The notes below the pieces were generated by a model. The model was not told where the DNA came from. It saw only the letters and a program-made list of their open reading frames with translations, and did not search any database. The translations under genes were made by a program, and so were the position numbers. From assembly GCA_017560125.1 (NCBI GenBank), contig JAFYOS010000028.1:21714-85713 (forward strand): a stretch of DNA of 64,000 bases. The letters run 5' to 3'. Below are positions 1-7,977 of this stretch, one piece after another; positions within the stretch are counted from its first letter, which is position 1, and each line of letters opens with the position of its first letter. The stretch is from Bacteroidaceae bacterium (GTDB lineage Bacteria; Bacteroidota; Bacteroidia; Bacteroidales; Bacteroidaceae).

Positions 1-1
1 G

Positions 2-877
2 GAGTGCACCGTTATTGGTAACCGCAACGTGGCTACCTTCATCAAGGAGTACAAGGTTGCATTGCCTCCCGGTGAGCACATGGATTTCGAGCCCGGATCA
101 TACGCTCAGATTAAGATTCCTGCATTCAACATCGATTACGATAAGGATTTCGACAAGTCACTCATTGGCGATACCTATCTTCCCGCTTGGAAGAACTTTG
201 GTCTTTTCAATCTGAAGTGTACAAACGATACTCCCACAGTTCGTGCATACTCAATGGCTAACTACCCCGACGAGGGCGATATCATCACATTGAACGTGCG
301 TATTGCTACTCCTCCCTTCAAACCGAAAGAGCAGGGTGGTGGCTTCATGGAGGTTAACCCTGGTATCGCTTCATCTTACATCTTCAGCTTGAAGCCCGGT
401 GATAAGGTTATCATGAGTGGCCCTTATGGTGAGTTCCGTCCCAACTACGACTCAGGTCGTGAGATGATTTGGGTAGGTGGTGGTGCCGGTATGGCTCCCT
501 TGCGTGCTCAGATTATGCACATGCTCAAGACACGTCAGTGTCGCGACCGTCAGATGCACTATTTCTATGGTGCACGTGCTTTGGAGGAGATTCCCTTCCT
601 CGACGACTTCCTCGCATTGGAGAAGGAGTTCGACAACTTCCACTTCCACCTTGCGTTGGACCGTCCCGATCCCAAGGCCGATGCAGCAGGCATCAAATAT
701 ACAGCAGGCTTCGTAGCACCCGTTATGGGCGATACATACCTGAAGGCTCATGAGGCTCCCGAGGATTGCGAGTACTACTTGTGTGGTCCTCCCATGATGG
801 CCAAGACTGTGCTTGACCTTCTTGACAGCCTCGGCGTAGAGAAGGACATGATTCACTTCGACGACTTCGGAGGATAG
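2..877 (+). CDS. nqrF: NqrF, Na+-translocating NADH:quinone reductase subunit F (5' end outside window)
   Basis: C-terminal 291 residues of the NADH-oxidising subunit of the Na+-pumping NQR complex at the inner membrane. It passes electrons from NADH through FAD and a 2Fe-2S centre to the membrane subunits. Visible are the FAD-binding RAYSMANY motif, the NAD-binding GGGAGMAPLRAQ motif and the C-terminal CGPPMM motif of ferredoxin-NADP-reductase-like domains. The N-terminal membrane helix and [2Fe-2S] ferredoxin domain lie before base 1. The reading frame is open from base 2, so no start is called. A strong hairpin follows the stop at once, as expected for the last gene of an nqrABCDEF operon. 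Confidence 0.96.
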   Translation, partial: ECTVIGNRNVATFIKEYKVALPPGEHMDFEPGSYAQIKIPAFNIDYDKDFDKSLIGDTYLPAWKNFGLFNLKCTNDTPTVRAYSMANYPDEGDIITLNVRIATPPFKPKEQGGGFMEVNPGIASSYIFSLKPGDKVIMSGPYGEFRPNYDSGREMIWVGGGAGMAPLRAQIMHMLKTRQCRDRQMHYFYGARALEEIPFLDDFLALEKEFDNFHFHLALDRPDPKADAAGIKYTAGFVAPVMGDTYLKAHEAPEDCEYYLCGPPMMAKTVLDLLDSLGVEKDMIHFDDFGG

Positions 878-885
878 TCTCCGGT

Positions 886-925
886 ACAATAAAAAAAGGC
901 TGCTGCGGCAGCCTTTTTTTATTGT
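886..925. terminator. Bidirectional terminator between nqrF and the YjjG-like gene
   Basis: Perfect stem AAAAAAAGGCTGC / GCAGCCTTTTTTT around a TGCG loop, flanked by ACAAT/ATTGT. The A- and T-runs let it act on both strands, ending nqrF and the opposing gene. Confidence 0.93.
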
Positions 926-943
926 AGTTATTATTGCGGTATG

Positions 944-1639
944 CTATAAGATATCTTTTATTTGCAGCAGGTTGTTCACCTCGTATGTGGGCTCGAATGT
1001 GAGCCCTTTTGCTCCGGCTATATTTACAAATATTTGGTCGAGCCCTATGTTGGCAGCGCCTACAATGTCGGTTTCGAACATATCCCCAATCATGATGCAG
1101 CTCTCTTTGCGGGCGCCACTTACCTGCAGCGCGTAGTGGAACAGCTCGGGGTTGGGCTTGTTTATCCCTATCTCGTCGGACAGTATCAGGCGCTTGAAAT
1201 ATTTGGACAGGCCGGTGGTGGCCATCTTCTGCGATTGCAGCTCCTGAAAGCCATTGGACAGAATGAACATCTCGTATCGCGGGTGCAGATACTCCATTAG
1301 CTCTATTGCGCCAGGTATCAGTACGTTCTTGTGGGGGATGCGGCTAAGCGCCTCGGTGCAGAAACGGGCTGCAAGCTCCTCGTCGGGGTGGCCTACTGCC
1401 TCCAGTGGGTAGCTGTATCGCAGCCTGTTGAGCGTCGCCTTGTCTATCTCGCCCTTGCCATAGAGCACCCATAGCTCCCTATTCCTGGGTTCGTATATTT
1501 GCAGGAAATGCTCGAACGATTCGAAGAAGCGTTCATATCCCAGCAGGTCGTATGTTTCGTGAAACGACATGCGCGAGGCTTGTCTGAAATCGAACAGTGT
1601 ATCGTCGAGGTCTATGAATAGGGTGGTGTATCTGCTCAT
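944..1639 (-). CDS. HAD-superfamily hydrolase, YjjG-type nucleotidase
   Basis: 231-residue soluble HAD phosphatase. Motif I is FIDLDDTLFDF, with nucleophile Asp10 and acid/base Asp12; motif II is LSNG, motif III is in INKPNP and motif IV is GDMFETD. Length and the DLDDTLFDF motif match the YjjG family, which dephosphorylates non-canonical pyrimidine nucleotides such as 5-fluoro-dUMP and dUMP (family knowledge). The exact substrate cannot be read from sequence. It lies 96 bases downstream of a lipoprotein gene on the same strand but behind a strong hairpin, so it may be only partly cotranscribed. Confidence 0.85.
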   Translation of the reverse strand: MSRYTTLFIDLDDTLFDFRQASRMSFHETYDLLGYERFFESFEHFLQIYEPRNRELWVLYGKGEIDKATLNRLRYSYPLEAVGHPDEELAARFCTEALSRIPHKNVLIPGAIELMEYLHPRYEMFILSNGFQELQSQKMATTGLSKYFKRLILSDEIGINKPNPELFHYALQVSGARKESCIMIGDMFETDIVGAANIGLDQIFVNIAGAKGLTFEPTYEVNNLLQIKDIL

Positions 1640-1676
1640 TTGTGGTTGTCGCTGTTTGGTGGTTGCTATAAATTCA

Positions 1677-1718
1677 AGAGAGTGGCTTGTCGGTAGTTTA
1701 TCGACAGGGCCACTCTCT
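1677..1718 (-). terminator. Long hairpin between the lipoprotein gene and the YjjG-like gene
   Basis: AGAGAGTGGC pairs with GCCACTCTCT, with inner TGTCG/CGACA. The T-run beyond it on the minus strand is weak (TTGAATTT), so it may be a processing or attenuating hairpin rather than a full terminator. Confidence 0.55.
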
Positions 1719-1735
1719 GTGTGATTATTGGGCGC

Positions 1736-2584
1736 TTATCGCACCTGTATTACAAGGTATTTCGATACGCTCCAGAATTTTTCGGGGTTGGTGATGGTGA
1801 GAACATACTTTTTGTCCTTGTTGCGCTCGAGCTTGTAGCTGTTCTCGGGGTGTGTCGTCAGCAACTTGGCGTTCTTTTCGTGTGTGTCGATGGTGGTGAG
1901 CTCGCGCTTGTCGGCCTTGGTGAAGTAGTCCATTCGGGCGTTGCCTCCTTCGAGCACCTTCTTGCCGCTTATGATGTTCATCTCCTTGAGCTCGCTCTTT
2001 GTGCCTATTGCATACCACACGCTGTTGAGCTCGCTATCCTGTTTGCTGATGGTCTGCTCGTTCTCGGCCTTGGTCTTGCTCAGACTGGCGACGTTGCTGC
2101 TCAGTTCCTCGACGCTCTTGTCGAGCTCGGCAATGTGGATGTTTTTGTTGGCAAGCTCCTCTTGCAGAGCAATAATCTGCTTGCTCTTGGCCTCGAGTTC
2201 CTTCTTCAGCTTCTGCACCATGCTTTTCAGCTGTTTCGACGACGATTCGCTGTTGCTGAGCTTCTGCTCGAGCTCGGCTATCTGTGCGCGGTTGTTGGCA
2301 AGTGTCTCGTTGATGAAATTTATATCCTTTTGCAGCTTCATCATCTTGCTCTGCTCGGTGCTTGCTGCGTCGAGGTTTATGCGTCCTTGCGCTGCATTTA
2401 TGGCTTCGAAACCCTCTTCGACTATGTTTATGGTCTTAATCATTTCGTCGAGTGCGGCATCCCTCTCGGCCAATATTGTTTTCAGTGAGTCGTTCTCGGT
2501 TATCAGCTGTGAACGCTTGGGGCCGTTGGTGCATCCAACCATGATGGTTGCCACGGCAATAAGTAGATAAACACTCTTTTTCAT
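1736..2584 (-). CDS. Coiled-coil lipoprotein of unknown function
   Basis: 282 residues. The N-terminus MKKSVYLLIAVATIMVGC is a lipoprotein signal with its lipidated Cys at about residue 18, so it is probably anchored in the envelope. Residues about 25-195 are charged and heptad-like (runs such as LEQKLSNSESSSKQLKSMV), predicting one long coiled coil. A small C-terminal region ending FWSVSKYLVIQVR looks folded. No enzymatic motif is visible. It starts 13 bases after the rsmI stop, so the two are likely cotranscribed. The architecture (lipid anchor, coiled coil, small globular end) suits a periplasmic spacer or scaffold, but that is inference. Confidence 0.8.
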   Translation of the reverse strand: MKKSVYLLIAVATIMVGCTNGPKRSQLITENDSLKTILAERDAALDEMIKTINIVEEGFEAINAAQGRINLDAASTEQSKMMKLQKDINFINETLANNRAQIAELEQKLSNSESSSKQLKSMVQKLKKELEAKSKQIIALQEELANKNIHIAELDKSVEELSSNVASLSKTKAENEQTISKQDSELNSVWYAIGTKSELKEMNIISGKKVLEGGNARMDYFTKADKRELTTIDTHEKNAKLLTTHPENSYKLERNKDKKYVLTITNPEKFWSVSKYLVIQVR

Positions 2585-2597
2585 TGTCTTTTCGTTT

Positions 2598-3302
2598 TTA
2601 TTGTTCGTTGTTGCCTGTGAACGGTTGGCAGTCGATGCCGCCTACCAATAGCACAAATTCGCCTCGCGGCTCCTTCTTGGTGAAGTGGGCGATGAGCTCC
2701 TCGAGGGTGCCGCGCACGCACTCTTCGTGCATTTTCGATATTTCGCGTACGGCTGCTGCGGGGCGCTCCTTGCCGAATGCCTCGGCAAATTGTGTGAGGG
2801 TTTTTACTACGCGGTAGGGCGATTCGTAGAATATCATTGTTCTGGGCTCCTCTTTCAGCTGTGTGAGGCGTGTCTGGCGACCCTTTTTCTGCGGCAGGAA
2901 GCCTTCGAATACGAAGCGCTCCGAGGGTAGCGACGAGCTTACCAATGCGGGCACGAATGCTGTGGCGCCCGGAAGGCATACGACCTCAATGCCGGCTCTT
3001 ACAGCCTCGCGCACCAACAGGAAGCCCGGGTCCGAGATAGAGGGAGTGCCGGCGTCCGATACCAGTGCCACGTGTGTGCCGCTGGCTGCAATGCGTTCCA
3101 CGGTGTGTGCCACGGTCTGGTGCTCGTTGAATTTGTGGTGCGAGAACATGGGTGCATGTATCTCGTAATGCTTGAGCAGATTGCCGGTGGTGCGTGTGTC
3201 CTCGGCGAGAATGAAATCGGCCTCGCGCAGTATGCGCAGTGCGCGCATGGTGATGTCTTCGAGATTGCCGACAGGGGTCGGCACAACGTATAATATACCC
3301 AT
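2598..3302 (-). CDS. rsmI: RsmI, 16S rRNA (cytidine-1402-2'-O)-methyltransferase
   Basis: 234-residue SAM-dependent methyltransferase of the tetrapyrrole-methylase fold, which methylates the ribose of C1402 in the decoding centre of 16S rRNA. Diagnostic motifs are VPTPVGNLEDITMRAL at the N-terminus, AEDTRTTGNLL, VSDAGTPSISDPG (SAM/substrate pocket) and FYESPYRVVKTL. Length is normal. It is the first gene of a minus-strand unit with the coiled-coil lipoprotein, and a TAAATTTG box lies 29 bases upstream of the ATG. Confidence 0.96.
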   Translation of the reverse strand: MGILYVVPTPVGNLEDITMRALRILREADFILAEDTRTTGNLLKHYEIHAPMFSHHKFNEHQTVAHTVERIAASGTHVALVSDAGTPSISDPGFLLVREAVRAGIEVVCLPGATAFVPALVSSSLPSERFVFEGFLPQKKGRQTRLTQLKEEPRTMIFYESPYRVVKTLTQFAEAFGKERPAAAVREISKMHEECVRGTLEELIAHFTKKEPRGEFVLLVGGIDCQPFTGNNEQ

Positions 3303-3330
3303 CTATCTTGATTGTAATATGTTTCGACTG

Positions 3331-3338
3331 CAAATTTA
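3331..3338 (-). promoter_or_regulatory. -7 box candidate for rsmI
   Basis: TAAATTTG on the minus strand fits TAnnTTTG. No clear -33 TTG is present. Confidence 0.45.
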
Positions 3339-3415
3339 AGTATAAAAGTGTGTATATAGCCATTTCGCTTGTAAATTTTAACATAATATAGGCTCTCTAC
3401 AATTTTAACAATGTT

Positions 3416-3423
3416 TACATTTG
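3416..3423 (+). promoter_or_regulatory. -7 box candidate for the AI-2E-type permease
   Basis: TACATTTG, 41 bases before the ATG. Divergent to the rsmI box; -33 element unclear. Confidence 0.45.
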
Positions 3424-3464
3424 CAATAATTAGCACAATATTGTTGGATTAAATAGTTGATGAT

Positions 3465-4586
3465 ATGCAATTGATGGGTGATGTCAGCGTGGGACGTTTT
3501 CTGCGCATCGTGTTGGTGTTGTTGTTTGTAGGGGTTGCCTATGTGGTTCTCAAGAGCCTCAGCGGGGTGTTGTTGCCCTTCCTGGTGGCGTGGTTGGTGG
3601 CCTATCTGCTCTATCCCATAGTGAAATTCTTTCAGTATCGCCTCCGATTTAAGTACCGCCTTCTTTCCATAGTGACGGTGCTCGCCCTGTTGCTTGCCGT
3701 TGTGGTGGGTTTCTTCATTCTTGTGATCCCCTCAATCGTCGATGAGCTGTCGCAACTGAAGAATATAATAATCGGTTTCATTACCAATCAGGCCAAGAAC
3801 CCCACCATCCCTTCGGCGGTGATAGATTCGATACGCGAATATGCCAACGAGAACGGTGTGGTAAATATTTTGCAGCATTCGGGCATACAGGAGATGTTCA
3901 AATCCATAGCCCACAAGACGTGGTTCTTTGCTGTCGATACCATAAACGTTGTTTTTCAGGTGTTTGCGTGGTGCATCACCCTGCTATATCTCTTTTTTAT
4001 ATTGCTCGATTATGAACGCCTTGCCGAGGAGTGGCTCACGCTTATTCCCGTTAAATGGCGCGCCGGAGTGACTGCTATCGTCCACGATCTTACCGACGGC
4101 ATGAACCAGTATTTCCGCGGACAGGCGCTCATTGCGCTGCTGGTGGGTGTGATGCTCTCTATAGGCTTCCTTATAATAGATTTCCCCATGGCTGTCGGTT
4201 TCGGCCTTTTCATCGGTCTGCTGAACCTTGTACCCTACTTGCAGCTGGTGTCGCTGCTGCCCATGACGCTGCTTGCGCTTATCGATGCGGTAAATACGGG
4301 TGGTAATTTCTGGATAACAATCTCCACCGCCTTGGCCGTAGTGCTCATAGTGCAAGCCATACAGGATTTCATATTGGTGCCCCACATCATGGGACGACGT
4401 ATGAAACTGCACCCGGCGGTGATATTGCTTTCGCTTGCCGTATGGGGAAAATTGTTGGGCATCGTAGGCATGATTATGGCGCTGCCGTTGACGACACTTA
4501 TAATGGGCTATGTGAAGCACTATCACCAGTTGGTTGATGCCGAGCGCAGCGAAAAAGAGGCCAAATCGCTCGAAAAGCAAGAATAA
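3465..4586 (+). CDS. AI-2E family (PerM/YhhT-type) membrane transporter
   Basis: 373-residue polytopic inner-membrane protein. An N-terminal pair of hydrophobic helices (about residues 12-48) and a helix at about 65-90 are followed by a soluble segment, then five or so helices to about residue 350, ending in a charged tail. The C-terminal block, with GFGLFIGLLNLVPYLQ and the final VGMIMALPLTTLIMGY, is typical of the AI-2E/PerM family. Family members export varied substrates (autoinducer, Na+/H+ exchange), so the substrate is unknown. ATG 3465 or the next ATG at 3474 could start translation; no Shine-Dalgarno decides it. Confidence 0.88.
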   Translation: MQLMGDVSVGRFLRIVLVLLFVGVAYVVLKSLSGVLLPFLVAWLVAYLLYPIVKFFQYRLRFKYRLLSIVTVLALLLAVVVGFFILVIPSIVDELSQLKNIIIGFITNQAKNPTIPSAVIDSIREYANENGVVNILQHSGIQEMFKSIAHKTWFFAVDTINVVFQVFAWCITLLYLFFILLDYERLAEEWLTLIPVKWRAGVTAIVHDLTDGMNQYFRGQALIALLVGVMLSIGFLIIDFPMAVGFGLFIGLLNLVPYLQLVSLLPMTLLALIDAVNTGGNFWITISTALAVVLIVQAIQDFILVPHIMGRRMKLHPAVILLSLAVWGKLLGIVGMIMALPLTTLIMGYVKHYHQLVDAERSEKEAKSLEKQE

Positions 4587-4618
4587 TTGTGTCGATTCGA
4601 AAAAAAACGGAAGAAATG

Positions 4619-4649
4619 TTTGCAGTTTCGAAAAATATGCATACCTTTG
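4619..4649 (+). promoter_or_regulatory. Promoter of tRNA-Lys
   Basis: TTTG (4619-4622), 19-base spacer, TACCTTTG (4642-4649): a full Bacteroidota -33/-7 promoter 24 bases before the tRNA. Confidence 0.85.
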
Positions 4650-4673
4650 CACTCGCTTAACGGCACGAAGGTT

Positions 4674-4746
4674 GATTCGCTAGCTCAGCAGGTAGAGCAC
4701 ATCCCTTTTAAGGATGGGGTCCTGGGTTCGAGCCCCAGGCGAATCA
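4674..4746 (+). tRNA. tRNA-Lys (anticodon TTT)
   Basis: Full cloverleaf of 73 bases. Acceptor GATTCGC/GCGAATC, D stem GCTC/GAGC, anticodon arm CATCC-CTTTTAA-GGATG, T arm CTGGG-TTCGAGC-CCCAG, discriminator A. CCA is not encoded. Confidence 0.97.
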
Positions 4747-4886
4747 CTCGAAGAAGGGACTCAATCGAGTCCCTTTCTTTTTTTTCTCTCCCATCCGTTT
4801 CCTGCATGCCCGGCACAGGGTTTCTCGCGCACAAAATTGTCGTGGGCTTGTTGTTAAAATATTCTTCACTTTTTTTGCCTCGTTTT

Positions 4887-4917
4887 TTTGTAGAAGTATT
4901 AAGAAGTGTTACTTTTG
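4887..4917 (+). promoter_or_regulatory. Promoter of the DUF1846 gene, nearly leaderless
   Basis: TTTG (4887-4890), 19 bases, TACTTTTG (4910-4917). The -7 box ends 8 bases before the ATG at 4926, so the transcript would start at or within a few bases of the start codon. Confidence 0.7.
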
Positions 4918-4925
4918 TATTCCAT

Positions 4926-6386
4926 ATGAAAATAGGTTTTGATAACGAGAAATATCTCAAGATACAGTCCGAACGCATCAAGGAGCGTATAGCCCAGTTC
5001 GGCGATAAGTTATACCTCGAATTCGGAGGTAAATTGTTTGATGACAACCATGCAAGCCGTGTGTTGCCCGGCTTCAAACCAGATTCCAAGTTGCAGATGC
5101 TCATGCAGTTGAGCGACTGCGCCGAGATTCTGTTTGTAATCAGCGCCCTCGATATAGAAAAGAACAAGATGCGAGGCGACCTGGGTATCACATACGACGA
5201 GGATGTGTTGCGTCTGCGTGGCGAGTTCGAGAAGGTAGGTTTGTATGTGAGCAGTGTGGTCATCACCCACTACAACGGTCAGTCAAGCGCGGATGCCTAT
5301 CGCAATCGTTTGGAGCGATTGGGTATAAAGGTTTATTACCATTATACCATCGAGGGTTATCCCACCAACGTGGCCCTCATCGATTCCGACGAAGGCTTTG
5401 GCAAGAACGACTATGTAGAGACCACCCGTCCATTGGTTATTGTTACCGCTCCCGGCCCCGGTAGTGGCAAAATGGCTGTATGCCTCAGTCAGCTCTATCA
5501 CGAGAACAAGCGTGACATAAAGGCCGGATATGCCAAGTTCGAAACCTTCCCCGTGTGGAGCCTGCCTTTGAAGCACCCCGTCAACATGGCCTACGAGGCT
5601 GCTACAGCCGACCTTAACGATGTGAACATGATTGACCCCTTCCATCTGGAGGCCTACGACAAGATAGCAGTAAATTACAATAGAGATATCGAGATTTTCC
5701 CCGTGCTGAATGCTCTGTTCGAGGGTATCTATGGCGAGAGCCCCTATAAATCGCCCACCGACATGGGTGTGAATATGATAGGCTTCTGCATGAGCGACGA
5801 GGATGTGTGCTGCAATGCCGCACGCGACGAGATTATCCGAAGATACTACTATGCACTGAACAACCTAGCCAAGAAGGGCGACAACGAGAATGAGGTCAAC
5901 AAGATAGCCCTCATCATGAAGCAGGCGAAATTGACCACCGACTATCGTCGTACTACTGTCGCTGCCCATGAGCGCAAGGAACTCTCCGGAGTGTCGGCGG
6001 CAGCTATCGAGCTGATGGATGGTACTATCATCACATCGCGCTCTAGTTCTCTGCTTGGCCCCAGCGCCGCCTTGTTGCTGAATGCGCTCAAGCACCTTGC
6101 CGGCATACCTCACAGCGTGAAACTTATTCCCGAGGAACTCATTTCGCCCATTCAGAAAACCAAGGTGGAGTACCTGCATGGACGCAACCCGCGTCTGCAC
6201 ACTGACGAGGTGTTGGTGGCATTGTCGCTGCTCAGCAACCGCGACGAGAACTGCAGAAAGGCGCTCGACCAGCTGCCCAAGCTCGAGGGTTGCCAGATAC
6301 ACTCAACCGTAATGCTCAGCGAGGTCGATCGCAAGATTTTCAAGAAGTTGGGCGTGGGATTGACATGCGACCCCATAAAGAAATAG
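4926..6386 (+). CDS. DUF1846 family protein
   Basis: 486 residues, starting MKIGFDNEKYLKIQ as in other DUF1846 proteins (usually 490-500 residues; structures exist, function unknown). The frame is open further upstream, but that part covers tRNA-Lys and the promoter, so the ATG at 4926 is the start. Residues 177-182 read GPGSGK, a P-loop-like nucleotide-binding motif, preceded by a hydrophobic strand (LVIVTA). A block at about 336-420 has a basic, enzyme-like character. Cytosolic, no signal peptide. A nucleotide- or phosphate-linked role is only inference. Confidence 0.9.
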   Translation: MKIGFDNEKYLKIQSERIKERIAQFGDKLYLEFGGKLFDDNHASRVLPGFKPDSKLQMLMQLSDCAEILFVISALDIEKNKMRGDLGITYDEDVLRLRGEFEKVGLYVSSVVITHYNGQSSADAYRNRLERLGIKVYYHYTIEGYPTNVALIDSDEGFGKNDYVETTRPLVIVTAPGPGSGKMAVCLSQLYHENKRDIKAGYAKFETFPVWSLPLKHPVNMAYEAATADLNDVNMIDPFHLEAYDKIAVNYNRDIEIFPVLNALFEGIYGESPYKSPTDMGVNMIGFCMSDEDVCCNAARDEIIRRYYYALNNLAKKGDNENEVNKIALIMKQAKLTTDYRRTTVAAHERKELSGVSAAAIELMDGTIITSRSSSLLGPSAALLLNALKHLAGIPHSVKLIPEELISPIQKTKVEYLHGRNPRLHTDEVLVALSLLSNRDENCRKALDQLPKLEGCQIHSTVMLSEVDRKIFKKLGVGLTCDPIKK

Positions 6387-6398
6387 CGACCTAAAACC

Positions 6399-6899
6399 AT
6401 GAACAACAAGACGCTCTCCGTACCGTTCCATTGGAATACAGCTGTGTGGCTGCTGACTGCTTTTTCGGTTGTCCCGATAGCGCTTTTGTGGTTCATTGCA
6501 GAATATAGTGATGCGATTGCTTGGCAGAAATATCTGTTTACTGCGGTAATTCTTCTGACCTATATCCTGGCAGTGGGATTTATGCCCAAAAGATTAGAGC
6601 TGTCCGACAGCGAGGTTGCAATGCACCGACTGTTCGGTTCGCTCCGAATTCCCATGAATGCCATTGTGGAGTGCGAGAAGATATCAAAGGCTCATCTCGA
6701 TGGCTCTGTGAAGATATGCGGTTCGGGTGGCTTTTTAGGCTACTACGGGAAATACAGAAACAAGCGCTACGGCGTTTATACGGTAAATGTTACGGAATTC
6801 AATAACCTTATTCTTATCCGCACCGAGAGCAAGACCTATGTATTCAGCTGCACGCAGCGCGACAAATTTGTGGAGTATATAAAATCGAATATGAAATAA
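6399..6899 (+). CDS. Small membrane protein with a PH-like domain
   Basis: 166 residues. Two transmembrane helices (about 11-33 and 42-60) are followed by a beta-rich cytosolic domain in which the phrases LELSDSEVAMHRLFG, IPMNAIVECEK and LILIRTESKTYVFSC follow the strand pattern of bacterial PH domains. Function unknown. It starts 12 bases after the DUF1846 stop, so it probably shares that transcript, and it is followed by a perfect palindromic terminator. Confidence 0.75.
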   Translation: MNNKTLSVPFHWNTAVWLLTAFSVVPIALLWFIAEYSDAIAWQKYLFTAVILLTYILAVGFMPKRLELSDSEVAMHRLFGSLRIPMNAIVECEKISKAHLDGSVKICGSGGFLGYYGKYRNKRYGVYTVNVTEFNNLILIRTESKTYVFSCTQRDKFVEYIKSNMK

Positions 6900-6924
6900 A
6901 GGAGCCTTTCTTGGTTATCATTTT

Positions 6925-6958
6925 CGGCGGTGAATATTCACCGCCGAATTTATTTTTT
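6925..6958 (+). terminator. Terminator after the PH-like gene
   Basis: Perfect palindrome CGGCGGTGAATATTCACCGCCG (6925-6946) followed by an AATTTATTTTTT tract. Confidence 0.85.
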
Positions 6959-6979
6959 CTAAAAATATTTCATTTTCTC

Positions 6980-7012
6980 TTGACTCGTCCCTAAGGGCAT
7001 GTATTAGCTTTG
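6980..7012 (+). promoter_or_regulatory. Promoter and candidate operator of the MerR gene
   Basis: TTGACT (6980-6985), 19 bases, TAGCTTTG (7005-7012). The spacer carries the dyad CCCT-A-AGGG (6989-6997). MerR-family proteins bind dyads between the promoter elements, so autoregulation is likely. Confidence 0.65.
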
Positions 7013-7040
7013 CACTCGCTAGCAAATAAATCGTACGATT

Positions 7041-7865
7041 ATGAGTAAAAAAACGAAGTTAAAAATCGGAGAGTTCTCAAAGATGATGCAGGTAACGGTG
7101 AAGACCCTACGCCACTATGAGCAAAAAGGATTGCTCTTGCCCGATGAAGTGGATGAGTGGACAGGGTATCGCTACTACAGCATTGTGCAGATGCAGCGAC
7201 TCAATACCATTCGTGGACTCCAGCGACAGGGTTTCACTCTCGAGGAAATAAAGGAATTGTTAGAGGATGGTGCGCAAATGCCAAGTATTGAATTGCTGAC
7301 TCAAAAAATAGAGGATACGGAGCGGCAATTGCAATTGCTGATGGAGCGTCGTAGCCAACTGCTTAAATGGATGGACTCTCACAAACGAATTAAATCAATG
7401 GAAAAATTCAGTATTCAATCGTTGCCCGAGATTATTGTGGCGAGTCATCGAGAAATCATATCCGACTATAGTGCCTTGGGTATATTGTGTGTAAATAAAA
7501 TCGGTCCCGAGATGCAACGTCTCTGTTGCCAATGTCCACCTCCGGGGTATTGCTTTACCATAGAGCATGGAAAGGAATATCGTACTACGGGCATCGATAT
7601 CGAGTATTGCGAGCAGGTAGAAGAGATGGGGCTGGATAGCAACATCATACAGTTCAAGCGTATGCCTGCTGTACCCAAGGCTCTATGCATGAGGCATGTG
7701 GGACCTTACGAGCGTTTCTACGAGTCGTATGCCGAAGCCTTCGGTTATATGGAAAAGCAGGGCTATAAGATGGCGGGAGATCCGCGCACCTGCTACATTG
7801 ATGGTGTATGGAATCGGGATGACCCCGAGCAGTGGCTCTCAATCATTCAGATTCCCATTGAGTGA
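7041..7865 (+). CDS. MerR-family regulator with GyrI-like effector domain
   Basis: 274 residues. The N-terminal winged helix (about 7-75) carries KIGEFSKMMQVTVKTLRHYEQKGLL and the WTGYRYY wing typical of MerR. A dimerising coiled coil runs at about 80-120, and residues about 125-274 resemble a GyrI/BmrR-type drug-binding domain (RMPAVPKALCMRHVGPYERF, then a Trp-rich end). Such proteins activate genes in response to small hydrophobic or cationic ligands. No transporter gene is adjacent, so targets outside itself are unknown. A likely operator dyad lies in its own promoter. Confidence 0.9.
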   Translation: MSKKTKLKIGEFSKMMQVTVKTLRHYEQKGLLLPDEVDEWTGYRYYSIVQMQRLNTIRGLQRQGFTLEEIKELLEDGAQMPSIELLTQKIEDTERQLQLLMERRSQLLKWMDSHKRIKSMEKFSIQSLPEIIVASHREIISDYSALGILCVNKIGPEMQRLCCQCPPPGYCFTIEHGKEYRTTGIDIEYCEQVEEMGLDSNIIQFKRMPAVPKALCMRHVGPYERFYESYAEAFGYMEKQGYKMAGDPRTCYIDGVWNRDDPEQWLSIIQIPIE

Positions 7866-7913
7866 ACGGTGCCGTTTTTTTATACGCCACCGTTCATTAT
7901 TCACAATGTCGGT

Positions 7914-7959
7914 TAATAATAAAAAAGGAAACCTTCGAAGGTTTCCTTTTTTATTGTTA
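7914..7959. terminator. Bidirectional terminator between the MerR gene and the sialidase
   Basis: AAAAAAGGAAACCTT-CG-AAGGTTTCCTTTTTT, extended by TAATAA/TTATTG-like flanks. It serves both converging genes. Confidence 0.93.
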
Positions 7960-7977
7960 TCGGGTATGGGTGCTTGC

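Noticed and set aside
4587-4925. In-frame upstream extension of the DUF1846 gene
   Set aside because: It covers tRNA-Lys and a promoter; the family start MKIGFDNEKY is at 4926.
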